Shown: one piece after another, positions 9,465 to 17,220 of the stretch
How positions within the stretch are numbered: position 1 is the first letter of the stretch
Layout of the letters: each line of letters opens with the position of its first letter
DNA from: Cymbomonas tetramitiformis
Taxonomy: Eukaryota; Chlorophyta; Pyramimonadophyceae; Pyramimonadales; Pyramimonadaceae
Direction: 5' to 3'
NCBI GenBank assembly: GCA_001247695.2
Contig: LGRX02012635.1
Span: 1-18,646 of the forward strand
Length of the DNA stretch: 18,646 nt
Notes under the pieces: model-generated
The model's input: only the letters and a program-made list of their open reading frames with translations
Databases searched by the model: none
Told to the model about the DNA's origin: nothing
Made by a program: the position numbers and the translations under genes

Positions 9465-11606
9465 AGTATGGGTATGTTGACCCGAGCGAAGAAGTCCCTG
9501 GACAGGGACAGTGACATCGACGCCTCACTGAGGCTATTAGACGGGGTTCGGAACAGTCCGACGGTGCGTACGCCAACTGTTCCGACCCCCGCTCCGACTT
9601 CCAACGAGGATGCAGACGTGGCGACCAGGAAGTACTTACAGGAGCAGAGCAAGCTGGTTGACGACATCTACAAAGCGCGTCTACACCGCCAATGGGCCAA
9701 GGGTGTCCGCGAGGATGTCCTTGGGGACAAGAAGCACCACTTCCGCGGTACGGACGACGCTGGCCTCCTCTCCGAGCTGGTGGTGCAGCTGCGTACGGAG
9801 TTTCATTCGGCTGGACTGGAGCTGGCATCCTTTGACCTCGACGACCCTCTGGCTCGTGTGGTGACCAAGGTCAACGGCTTGCTCTTCGACGTTCTGGCTC
9901 TGGTTATCGAGAAGCACAGCAACGCCTACGTCTGGTTGACTGGCACCGACGCCTCGTCTGACCGTGATGGACGGCGAGCCCTAGTGGACATCATCAAGGG
10001 CTGTGTACCGGTGGCGCTACGTGAGTCGCACCAGGAGGAGCACGCCGCGTTGCGTTATCCCGCGGACACCGACCCGCAGCCCATCTTGGCTCGGGAACAG
10101 CGTCTGGTGCGGGATAACAAAGCTACGGACTGGACACCCACCGAGGAGACCAGGAAGCTCTCCCTGTACAACCGGCTGGACCCGGTGTTTTACACCGCGG
10201 TCAAGGTGCGGTATCCTCTCGCGGCCGATCTCGCGCATGTCTCCTTGGCGTCTCTCCGCTCCCTTGTGGTGGAGATTTATCAGGCTTGGGCGCAGACGAC
10301 GGCGGGGAAGGCAATCTCGGGCAAGAGCGGCATCTCTGCGCAGCTCTCTAGCACCGAGTACGGCGCCCTTCTCAACAAGATCAACGAGCTTCAGGACTTG
10401 CTACGGCAGCAACGCGGGGCGGACGCGCCACCGGCGCAGCAGCAGCGGCAGCAGCCGCAGCGGCAGCAGCGGCAGCAGCAGCAGCGCGGTACGCAGCGGG
10501 GATTCCGTGTCGGCACGCACCCGTTGCCTGCGGTCGGTTTCGACCGTGACGACCAGAAGGCGAAGCCCTTTTGCGGGAGGTGCAAGAAGGCGGGAAAAGG
10601 TGAGCAGTACCACTTCTACCGCGACTGTCCGTTGGGCGGGCGTCAGCATCCCCCGCACTCGGCCGCGGCATTCTGCATTCCCATCGACGAGGAGGACGCG
10701 GAGGGGGTGCGTGCATTGGCCATGTGTGCCCTGTTCCAGCAGGCGGCGGATGATGGGGCTGAGGCGTTTGCCACTGTGGCATCTACGTACGGGCCGCCTG
10801 CGGTACTCTGTGCGGGTGCGGTGGGCGGGATCGACGTGTCCGCCTACGGCTTTACGGTGGAGCCGCGGCAGCCTGCTGACGAGCCCGCAGGTGACGACAT
10901 TCATAAGCGGCTGGACGATCTCGCCGCGGAGGTCCATGCCGCGGCAAACTGCAAGGTGCACTACACCCACGCATCCTTTCCACCACCGGCGGATCTCGAG
11001 CCGCATGCATCGGCTCTGGTGTGCGGCCCCGCGGCAGCGGGGGGCATGCCGGAGGAGCAGGTTCCGGCAGGTGGTGCGGCGGCATCGGCATCCGCCGTGC
11101 CGGCCCCTGCTATGCCTGTCTCGCAGGAGGAGGATGTGAAGCCCGTGCCGCTTCAATCGGCGCGGGTGACTGCCACGACGGACGGTGAGTTCCCTGGGTT
11201 CGTTCAGACCGTCAACCACGCCGCCATCGCGCCGGTTGACCTCACCGGCTACGACACCGACGACTACGAGGACTTTGCCGACGGCAGCTTCCGGCTGAAG
11301 CCGCGGGGCTCGCCTCCGTCGGCCAATCATGTGTCCGGACCACCCGTGGACAACCAGAGAGCCTACGGTTGTGGGAAGCCGCCCTGGGGCTTTCCTGCCA
11401 CGGTTGGGCCGTGGGGAATTCCTTTCCTCCTTTCCCTCGTTCTTTGCATCTCGATCATGGGAGTGGCAGCCGTGCCCGATGCTCAGTCGGCTGCGGGATT
11501 GCCTTCGCCTGGTGGTGATCTCGATTGGGAGACTACGTCAATTTTCTCCACGAATGAATTTGTTGATAGAATCGGTGATCCCGGCTCAGGGTTTCTTTGT
11601 GGCTGA
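9222..11606 (+). CDS. gag: Gag-like polyprotein of the LTR element
   Basis: A 794-codon frame. The ATG at 9222 has a strong context (GCGGCCATGG), but ATG 9468 may be used after splicing. From the second ATG the protein has an acidic and helical region with a Gag-like core (the segment RLDPVFYTAVKVRYP is near residue 325). A Gln/Arg tract at 10435-10490 comes next, followed by a zinc-knuckle-like motif CGRC-x9-HFYRDC (10573-10629) with spacing C-x2-C-x9-H-x4-C, longer than the usual x4. A long Ala/Pro-rich region follows, and near the C-terminus a hydrophobic segment (IPFLLSLVLCISIMGV) that could span a membrane. Gag proteins package the element's RNA in cytoplasmic particles. Composition is GC-rich (about 62%), unlike the AT-rich flanks. 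No catalytic domain is fused. Confidence 0.85.
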   Translation: MGTAPRYGLVLAMFGSSFAPALALLVTVFWAGVRDTFDFDDIFECPSPLHSLSSSPLLTITIFPLPHPTARLRTTSPLAFQSMGMLTRAKKSLDRDSDIDASLRLLDGVRNSPTVRTPTVPTPAPTSNEDADVATRKYLQEQSKLVDDIYKARLHRQWAKGVREDVLGDKKHHFRGTDDAGLLSELVVQLRTEFHSAGLELASFDLDDPLARVVTKVNGLLFDVLALVIEKHSNAYVWLTGTDASSDRDGRRALVDIIKGCVPVALRESHQEEHAALRYPADTDPQPILAREQRLVRDNKATDWTPTEETRKLSLYNRLDPVFYTAVKVRYPLAADLAHVSLASLRSLVVEIYQAWAQTTAGKAISGKSGISAQLSSTEYGALLNKINELQDLLRQQRGADAPPAQQQRQQPQRQQRQQQQRGTQRGFRVGTHPLPAVGFDRDDQKAKPFCGRCKKAGKGEQYHFYRDCPLGGRQHPPHSAAAFCIPIDEEDAEGVRALAMCALFQQAADDGAEAFATVASTYGPPAVLCAGAVGGIDVSAYGFTVEPRQPADEPAGDDIHKRLDDLAAEVHAAANCKVHYTHASFPPPADLEPHASALVCGPAAAGGMPEEQVPAGGAAASASAVPAPAMPVSQEEDVKPVPLQSARVTATTDGEFPGFVQTVNHAAIAPVDLTGYDTDDYEDFADGSFRLKPRGSPPSANHVSGPPVDNQRAYGCGKPPWGFPATVGPWGIPFLLSLVLCISIMGVAAVPDAQSAAGLPSPGGDLDWETTSIFSTNEFVDRIGDPGSGFLCG

Positions 11607-11823
11607 CAATGTGCCACCGCTTGAGCCGCCTGAGCCCCCCGACCTCTTTCAGGACCTTGCTCAGGCAGATTTGGGCTTTGACATGGCTCACTACTACGGT
11701 ATGGCTTTGCATGAGACCGGTTCTCTTGATGTGGAGCACTACTACGGTGCTGGCTTTTTCACATCTTACTACGGCATGGACTTCCGTGAGGCCACCACTG
11801 GCTACTTTGGTGCTGTCGATTGA
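11580..11823 (+). CDS. +1-frame extension after Gag with YYG repeats
   Basis: Just where the Gag frame closes (TGA 11604-11606), the +1 frame is open and protein-like to TGA 11821-11823. It contains a proline run (PPLEPPEPPD) and three similar units carrying HYYG/SYYG (near 11690, 11740 and 11768). It has no start codon of its own near the overlap, so it would be reached by a +1 shift, by splicing, or not at all if a 1-bp indel has broken a once longer Gag. No protease or polymerase motif is present. The original length of the protein is unknown. Confidence 0.5.
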
Positions 11824-12121
11824 CTTCTTGTTCACTCTGGATGCACACCAACATGGTGGTGTGCGGAACTCCGGTGACTTCAACAATTTTTCGGGTTTAT
11901 GTTTTTACTTTTGACATCTACAAGTTATATTCTGGCTTGCTAGCTCGGTGCTTTTCAGTTGTTTAGCGGGTGCACAATGCCCGTAGGTTTCTGCACCTGT
12001 GCTAGCTAGAGGGTTTCCAATTTGTGTTTCAGAATTGCACAGTTGGATTAGTTAGCAGTTAGGTCTGTCAACCTGGCTCCTGCCCTGACTTATCTTACAT
12101 TATCTGACTCTCCTAGACAGT
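11824..12121 (+). other. 3' untranslated part of the LTR element
   Basis: About 300 bp without a usable frame, T-rich at the start (11880-12060). No remnant of pol was recognised. It leads directly to the hairpin in front of the 3' LTR. Confidence 0.6.
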
Positions 12122-12146
12122 CACCACCCACAGTGCTGGGGTGGTG
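12122..12146 (+). other. hairpin abutting the 3' LTR
   Basis: CACCACCC and GGGTGGTG form a perfect 8-bp stem around a 9-nt loop and end exactly one base before the LTR. The purine-rich right arm (CTGGGGTGGTG) occupies the place where the polypurine tract, the plus-strand primer for reverse transcription, should lie. It is a weak polypurine tract because of the T residues. Confidence 0.6.
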
Positions 12147-12398
12147 TGCTGAAATCTATATAGGCAGCCCTGACTGGGAGTCCCGGTCAGGCCCCTATGA
12201 CAGACTCCTAGGACCAACACTGGACTGCTGACTGATCTATAGGTTCGTGCTGTGACACACGCCGTGTCACAGGTAGGCTAGACTCCGAAACCGTCCGAGA
12301 CCGTTCCGGGTATATCTAGCTTAGGGTTTATTTATCTTATGAGTTTATCCACACAGTTCGGGAGGTTCTGATATCTAGTGAACTAGGATATTCCAGTA
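12147..12398 (+). repeat. 3' LTR
   Basis: A 252-bp copy of the 5' LTR with five substitutions, three in the first 70 bp. One change (T to C) shortens the second hairpin stem (12250-12272) by one pair. It is followed at once by CGCTC. Confidence 0.93.
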
Positions 12399-12403
12399 CG
12401 CTC
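12399..12403. repeat. right target-site duplication (CGCTC)
   Basis: Matches 8812-8816. Removing one copy and the element restores the transposase reading frame. Confidence 0.88.
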
Positions 12404-13736
12404 GTCCAAGTCGCACATGCTGTCCGGGGGGTCGATGCCCAAGCGAGCACAAAGATCACGTCAGTAGGCCGTGCCGTCGTTCTTCGAGCAGATGGTGTGG
12501 CATTGTGCCCAGAAGTAGACTCCCGACTGACGGTTCTGCTGGGCCTTGCCGCCCGGGAGAAAGCCTCGTGTCAGCATCGAGTGGTAGGACTCGGTGGCGT
12601 TGGTGTCGGTGTCGTGCAACTGCTTCCGCAACACCTCCTTCTTCGCGAGGCGGGACAAAAAGACCCCCTTCACCTTCTCATAGTAGCCAGGAGGTTCGTT
12701 CGGGTTGAGGAACTTCCCGTGCGGCAAGTGGGGCTTGTAGTCGGGATCATTCGCGTCCACCCCACACCACGAGTGCCAAGTGCCATCGGGCAAGGGAACT
12801 CGGTACTTACCGCAATTATCGTGCTTCCCAAAGGCATGGTCGACTCCGTTCATGACCGCGCCAGAGAGCCACTCGACCTTCTCCTCGTCCGGGAAAGCCC
12901 ACTCCAAGTCCTCCTTCGCCGCCACGGACTTGATGATGTACCGGTACATGCGGTTGAGGTAGTCGATGACCGCCTTGGAAAGAGTACCGCCCTTCCACTT
13001 CTCGCTGACCCGCAAGGCCTCCAACACCTTGTACTGGATCTTCTGCATGTGGTTCGGGTCGCTGAGCTTGTCCACAGGGCGAAGCCAAGTGGGCAGGAGG
13101 TCAGAGTTCAGGGCGGCGATCATGTTGGAGTCCTCGTCAGCGGTGAAGTACCGGATGCGGGCGATGCAGGCCTTCAAGATGTCACGCTTTAGGCAATGGT
13201 TACCCAAGCCGAGCGCGGTGCACAAGGCACCCTTCGGCTACATGGCTTTGGAGCTCCCGCGCCAAAGGTGGTCACACGCTGCCATGATACCACGGCAGCC
13301 GCGGAAGCAGTCGTGCACAGGGATGTCAGGCTCCTTATTCTGCTTCGCGGCCTCCTTCTCGGCTTTCTCACACACGATGCACATCTTCGAGAAGATAGCG
13401 GCGGACATGATCTTCTTGTGAAACAATGGCGCCCATGAGGATGAAGCCGCCACATATGGAAGCGTAGGAGTGTCCAGAGCCACGCGTAGGCCACGCACAG
13501 TCACCTGTGGCACTCAACTGCACGATGGACTTACCGTCGGAATTCTCGATCCTAGCCTCGTTTTGCATGGTGGAGATGATCTCGTTCTCAAAGGCCCTCT
13601 CGCAAGACTCTTTCGCCATCACTTCCGCCACACTACCCACACGCTTCTGTATGGGTATGTTGCCATGAGCGGTTTTGTGCAAGGTGTAGTCTATGCCCAA
13701 TGATGTGAAGAGCTTCTCAACCAACGAGCCAATATA
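12399..13736 (-). pseudogene. Mutator-like DDE transposase, catalytic core (decayed)
   Basis: On the minus strand this encodes the catalytic part of a cut-and-paste DNA transposase of the Mutator-like domain family (as I know it, Pfam PF20700). In order it shows: GDCAW with the first Asp (codon 13500-13502); a CIVC...HDC cysteine/histidine cluster; GSSKAM; TADEDS with the second Asp (13136-13138); SDPNHMQK; the HAFGKHDNC motif; and TNATES with the catalytic Glu (12590-12592) before a basic GFLPGGK. Breaks: the first block (from 13736) and the rest are in different frames, with a shift near 13415. A TAG at 13238-13240 stands where the Glu of GSSxxME belongs. A TGA at 12461-12463 interrupts an otherwise open tail. 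The gene then runs into the LTR element at 12399. The three catalytic residues survive, but the breaks make it inactive as written. Confidence 0.82.
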
Positions 13737-13773
13737 TTAGAGGGGAAGCCAACGAGCCAACGAGTCAATATAT
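13721..13773. repeat. 17-bp direct repeat near the core's 5' edge
   Basis: CCAACGAGCCAATATAT (13721-13737) recurs as CCAACGAGTCAATATAT (13757-13773) with one mismatch. Another CCAACGAG lies between them. The left copy overlaps the first codons of the open core frame, so this may be a small duplication or the footprint of a past insertion in the transposase gene. Confidence 0.75.
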
Positions 13774-14098
13774 GCAGTCCAACCGGGCCTACCGCCCAAA
13801 TATGATTGGGACATATGTATAGGTTCAATTTGATGGTATCCGCGCAGGTGTAGTGTTGATATATGATTGGTAAAAAATTGTTGAAGATGAGTCACTAATT
13901 TGCCACATTTTGAATGTTCCAAAAATCCGTTTTGAAAAATTTGAGTGTAGAGGTTTGAAATGCGTTCGTCATGGATATATGGGATGGATATAGGCCAAAC
14001 CAACGTTCAAATAAATTAATATAGGACCTATATATACCACCTTTCATTGGTTAGACACCACAAATCACGGGAGATGGCCAATTAAATTATCGGAACAA
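13774..14098. other. AT-rich non-coding stretch, likely intron or inserted DNA
   Basis: Lies between the zinc-ribbon exons and the catalytic core of the transposase gene on the minus strand. It has no protein-like frame. It could be an intron of that gene or a small insertion, since the 17-bp duplication is at its edge. Confidence 0.45.
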
Positions 14099-14148
14099 TG
14101 GTCCTCGTGGTAGGACCAAATCGTCGATTTGGTCCTACCACAAGGACT
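14099..14148. repeat. near-perfect 25-bp palindrome
   Basis: TGGTCCTCGTGGTAGGACCAAATCG is followed, after a single T, by its reverse complement with two mismatches. The result is a long stem with almost no loop. Within it, GTCCT and AGGAC are themselves repeated. It could be tiny element ends placed back to back, a recombination hotspot, or a cruciform. No coding function. Confidence 0.85.
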
Positions 14149-14192
14149 GCGGGGCAGTAGCCATCAACCTTCGCGGGAGCTAAGCCCGCATT

Positions 14193-14696
14193 CTATTCTC
14201 CAAGAACTTGCAGTGTGTTCACTTCATACCCAGAACCAACCTTGGAAGATGTCTCTAGTGTCGTCCTTCTTTCTACAAGAGGGCAATGAGTACACCGGAA
14301 ATGAATAACGGATGCCAAACCAAAGTTCGGAACATATGGCTCGTTCTCATCCGTGACTGCTGGTAGGATATGGCCTACATAAACGGATATGTGCAACAAA
14401 GTGAACGAAAGGATGAAGGCAAACATTGAAGTTTAAATACATAAAGATATTATAGCTATGTTAACCAAACGAAGATATTATTGTTTGGGGAAAGGGTTAC
14501 CACAAACAAACAAACAAAAGTTGCAATGAAGTTATCAAACAACATTCACCTTTTTTACATTTGTGGCACACCACTTCAATTCTCAAAAAGTCTACTAGCA
14601 ATCCAAGATCTAGCACTACACGTTTGCCTTTCAAGGTGGACAATATGTCTAGGTAGCCTACTTCAGCTTCACTAACTATGTTGTCTTCATTCCAGG
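14193..14696 (-). pseudogene. transposase zinc-ribbon exons (two exons, one intron)
   Basis: Two minus-strand exons, 14696-14550 and 14356-14193. The first reads GKRVVLDLGLLVDFL and then CHKC. The second reads NFGLASVIHF, then CTHC, then YEVNTLQVLG. This is the usual opening of Mutator-like transposases: a conserved 'G-R-IVD---L--FL' box, a four-cysteine zinc ribbon split by a variable segment, and a '-E-N---V' box. The intron (14357-14549, 193 bp) has a donor AAG|GTGAAT and an acceptor CAGCAG, and the phases agree (1 and 1). The start at 14696 is one possible acceptor (GGAAG). After YEVNTLQVLGE the frame meets TAG (14193-14195), an unfilled link to the core exons. That stop may be another mutation or an unrecognised splice site. 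Confidence 0.68.
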
Positions 14697-14796
14697 CTTC
14701 CGCAGGTTCCACCTACATGATGCAGACACAAGGCGATATGAGAATTGTGTTGTAGAAATGCTAACTTGTGAAATGTTGCTTCGTCAGCATACGCAC

Positions 14797-15637
14797 CTGA
14801 GGGGTCGGTAGGACGAGAACGTTCTCCTCCCAGTCGAGCGTTGATTGCTGGTGAAACGCTTTCCAGTGGTGTCCCACTCCCACTCTCAACATTCTCGGTT
14901 GTTGACGTTATGGCGTCAACGAAGTCATGCGTGAGCTGCCTAGGGGTAGGCATCTCACGCTCAGGAGCAGCAGCATTGGTTGTTGGAGCGTTGACACCGT
15001 GGACGTTGCGTAGCATCGCTGCGGAACGTTTATCCGCTGCCTTTTCCCGAAAAGGCATAGCTAGCTGCCAATAAAAAGAATGGAAGCAAGGGACGGTGTT
15101 AGACAATGGGATAATAACAAGAGAAGGTTTCATATTAGGCATTGAATACTATAGCGCACCTTACAAGTTCACTCAGTCTGGAAACCGAGGTAACCGCACC
15201 CTTCTTGGGGTCAATGGCAGGCCATATGCTTCGAACAGCGTGAACCACCCATTCAGGATGTGGAGCACGGTTGTTCTTGCCACGCTGCACGCACATCAAG
15301 AACGAAGAGACGAACTGCCGTATTAGTGAAAGAAAATCTGTGGGCAATCCTTGCGGGACATGGGTGTATCACACGTACGTAAAGAGGGAGAAGGGGGGTT
15401 GCTGCTACTCCAGTGAACTATTTGCTTGTAAAATACATTTCGTCGTGCCCAATCCCCAGGAAGATCTCTTGCGCTAACATCATCTACTATCTCTTGAACA
15501 TCTTCGGTTGAGGGTTTGTCGAGGACTGGGCAAAGTTGTGCATATGCTACTAGCGTTGCAACCGGGTCACTAAGGTCCTTAGGAGCAGGGAAGTCAGAAA
15601 GTTCGTCGGCAACGCGCTTCCTCTTATTTTCAGACAT
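14797..15637 (-). pseudogene. probable N-terminal exons of the same transposase gene
   Basis: Three minus-strand exons fit together without stops. Exon 1 is 15637-15437 (ATG, basic MSENKRKRV then acidic segments, donor GTATTT). Exon 2 is 15314-15165. It begins after an excellent acceptor, TTCTTTCACTAATACGGCAG with a CTAAT branch-like site, and ends in GTAAGG. It contains RGKNNRAPHPEWVVHAVRS, a helical basic segment that might bind DNA. Exon 3 is 15064-14797 (acceptor TTATTGGCAG, donor CAG|GTGCGT) and is Ala/Pro/Thr-rich, linker-like. Exon 1 and exon 2 phases are 0, and exon 3 ends in phase 1. Order, strand and spacing suggest they precede the zinc-ribbon exons in the same gene. No named domain is recognised, so a separate host gene remains possible. 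Confidence 0.55.
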
Positions 15638-16242
15638 GTAAAAACGGGCAGACAGCAGCCCTGCAAGCACTTTTCCGCCACGCAGGTCTGGAGCCGACAA
15701 AGAGAACCAAGCTTGTGCAAGAGCGAGCATGAACAGCGTTCACCGTCGTGCGACCGGTCAAAAGTTTCGTCTCAATCTCCGCGGCCCGAATTTCTCGATA
15801 CCGTTGGACGCTCCTTGAGCAGGCCTACGCAGGGATATAGCATATGTGGGGGTAATATATCCAATAACAATACGCAAATTCGCATCAAAGTATGCCATAT
15901 GCCTAACAAGAAATTCTGATTCGCGGCAGTTATACAGTTTTGTCACCGAACATCGAAAATGAAAACCCAAGTGCACCCTACCCTTAACGGCATTCGGCTG
16001 AATGGCTCGCGGCTGACACGTGAGACGTGACACTAGAGCTGCACAACTTAAACTGGTCCGTTCATTTTAAACATGGGTAATTTCCCGAATCCGACAGTCC
16101 ATATAAAAAACCGACATCCTAGAGATCAAAATACGATATATTCCTTCGTCGCTCCCCGGAAATGTCTTCGGACCTTCCGATGTTTACGATCTGAAAATAT
16201 TGGACGGCTCAACTTTAGTTGGGCACCCTACGTGACACTAAG
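15638..16242. other. no gene seen; probable upstream flank of the transposase
   Basis: No long frame with protein character. If the exons to the left start the transposase, its promoter would lie here, but I see no clear TATA or initiator. The 10-mer TAGGGTGCAC occurs on the minus strand near 15970 and on the plus strand at 7997. This is too short to call the transposon's ends. Confidence 0.4.
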
Positions 16243-16306
16243 AAACGGAACCCCGAAATTAACGACCGAAATCGCTCTTTTTCGCAATGGGACCTGAAAT
16301 CGAGAC

Positions 16307-16353
16307 GACGGTGCAGAATCACTGAAATCGATAGATCGGCATTCTGTACCGTC
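16307..16353. repeat. 13-bp hairpin inside the inverted-repeat element
   Basis: GACGGTGCAGAAT (16307-16319) pairs with ATTCTGTACCGTC (16341-16353), with one non-matching position and a 21-nt loop. It lies just inside the left arm. Confidence 0.75.
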
Positions 16354-16447
16354 GATTATTTTTCAACATTCCCGTTTGCACTCGCGTCTCCCAAAGAACA
16401 GATTTTACAGGTTCCGCGAGGACAGCCGCCTGTATGTTTGACCATGC

Positions 16448-16495
16448 ATATATGAAGCATTTGCACGAGTTTACGTCTGCAAATGCATCATATAT
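16448..16495. repeat. 18-bp hairpin inside the inverted-repeat element
   Basis: ATATATGAAGCATTTGCA is the reverse complement of 16478-16495 with one mismatch, around a 12-nt loop. The stem is AT-rich. It is not followed by a T-run that would suggest an RNA terminator. Confidence 0.8.
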
Positions 16496-17176
16496 TGTTC
16501 ACAGGACTGTTGGTAACAAGTAGGTACCGACAATCTTGGGATCAAGTGGCCCAATCTCGACATTCTAAGATGTGATACGACTTGGGCTTTCCGCCACTTA
16601 AACACTACTTTTGCGAAAAAGTGATTTTCGATTGATTTTCGCTACGATGATCCGTGAGAGATCCGCTGGGAGACAAGTAAAAAGTAAGATGTCTTTGTGA
16701 TGCGGAGAGTCTTGCGCATCCGCTGCGCTAATCCGATGTACCCGACGCCGAGTTGGAGTATAACGGATGCCCGCGGATTGGGCGTTCCAAGGCGTGAAAG
16801 CGCGAATCAAATCATGCGCACCCTGAAGATTTCCTTCAGTACATAACATATGATATGGCCCGGGACATCTGAATGTATCAGTATGTTTCCTAAGAAGCAT
16901 ACTAATACATACAAACTTACTGCGCTAAGAAATATTAACTCATCACATCGGAATAATTTTATACAGTCAATCGAAAACCCTGAATTCCCGATTCGATCGG
17001 CCATTGCGGAAAATCGGTCGTTTATTTCGGGGCTCCGTTTGTAGACAGACAACAGAATACGATAGCGATACTGCATACTCATACTCGATACGACTCATAC
17101 TATCGGTCATACAGATACTCTCACAGACGAGAGACTTCAGACTGAGACTTGAGACTACTAACGACCATATCGCAAA

Positions 17177-17200
17177 AATGAGACACGCGGGTGTCTCATT
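17177..17200. repeat. perfect 10-bp hairpin before the satellite
   Basis: AATGAGACAC and GTGTCTCATT form a perfect stem with a GCGG loop, 20 bp upstream of the first 163-bp repeat. It could mark the end of an element. Confidence 0.8.
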
Positions 17201-17220
17201 ATATTCTCATTTTTTGAAAA

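Larger units (their letters stand above)
8817..12398 (+). mobile_element. non-autonomous Gag-only LTR retrotransposon
   Basis: The element is 3582 bp long. It is bounded by 252-bp direct LTRs (8817-9068 and 12147-12398) and a CGCTC target duplication. It carries one long ORF, a Gag-like protein, and no protease, integrase, reverse transcriptase or RNase H anywhere. It therefore resembles the Gag-only non-autonomous class (TR-GAG type) and would need enzymes from a related autonomous element. The LTRs differ at 5 of 252 positions, so insertion was fairly recent. The primer-binding site is not obvious: the bases after the 5' LTR (GGTCGTGGCCCC) do not start with the usual TGG. The element sits inside a decayed DNA transposase gene on the opposite strand. 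Confidence 0.93.
16243..17040. mobile_element. inverted-repeat element, about 0.8 kb, non-coding
   Basis: The left arm 16243-16290 and the right arm 17001-17040 are reverse complements apart from an 8-bp indel and a few substitutions. The outer ends read AAACGGAACCCCGAAAT and (reverse strand) AAACGGAGCCCCGAAAT. The interior has no plausible transposase but does hold two further hairpins. It fits a non-autonomous DNA element, but no convincing target duplication flanks it, so it may be old or truncated. Confidence 0.6.

Noticed and set aside
9400..11330. Long frames on both strands overlapping Gag, including one of 378 codons on the plus strand and one of 309 codons on the minus strand
   Set aside because: They are shadows of the GC-rich Gag codons, full of Arg, Pro and Ser. 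The Gag frame has the zinc knuckle and the normal composition.
12497..13192. 231-codon plus-strand open frame
   Set aside because: It lies opposite the transposase core, which carries the DDE residues and conserved motifs. The plus-strand product is a Val/Leu/Arg-rich mirror.
7997..15979. TAGGGTGCAC in opposite orientations on both sides of the transposase as possible terminal inverted repeats
   Set aside because: Only 10 bp match, the flanks show no target duplication, and a similar TAGGGTGC occurs again near 16221. Chance cannot be excluded.
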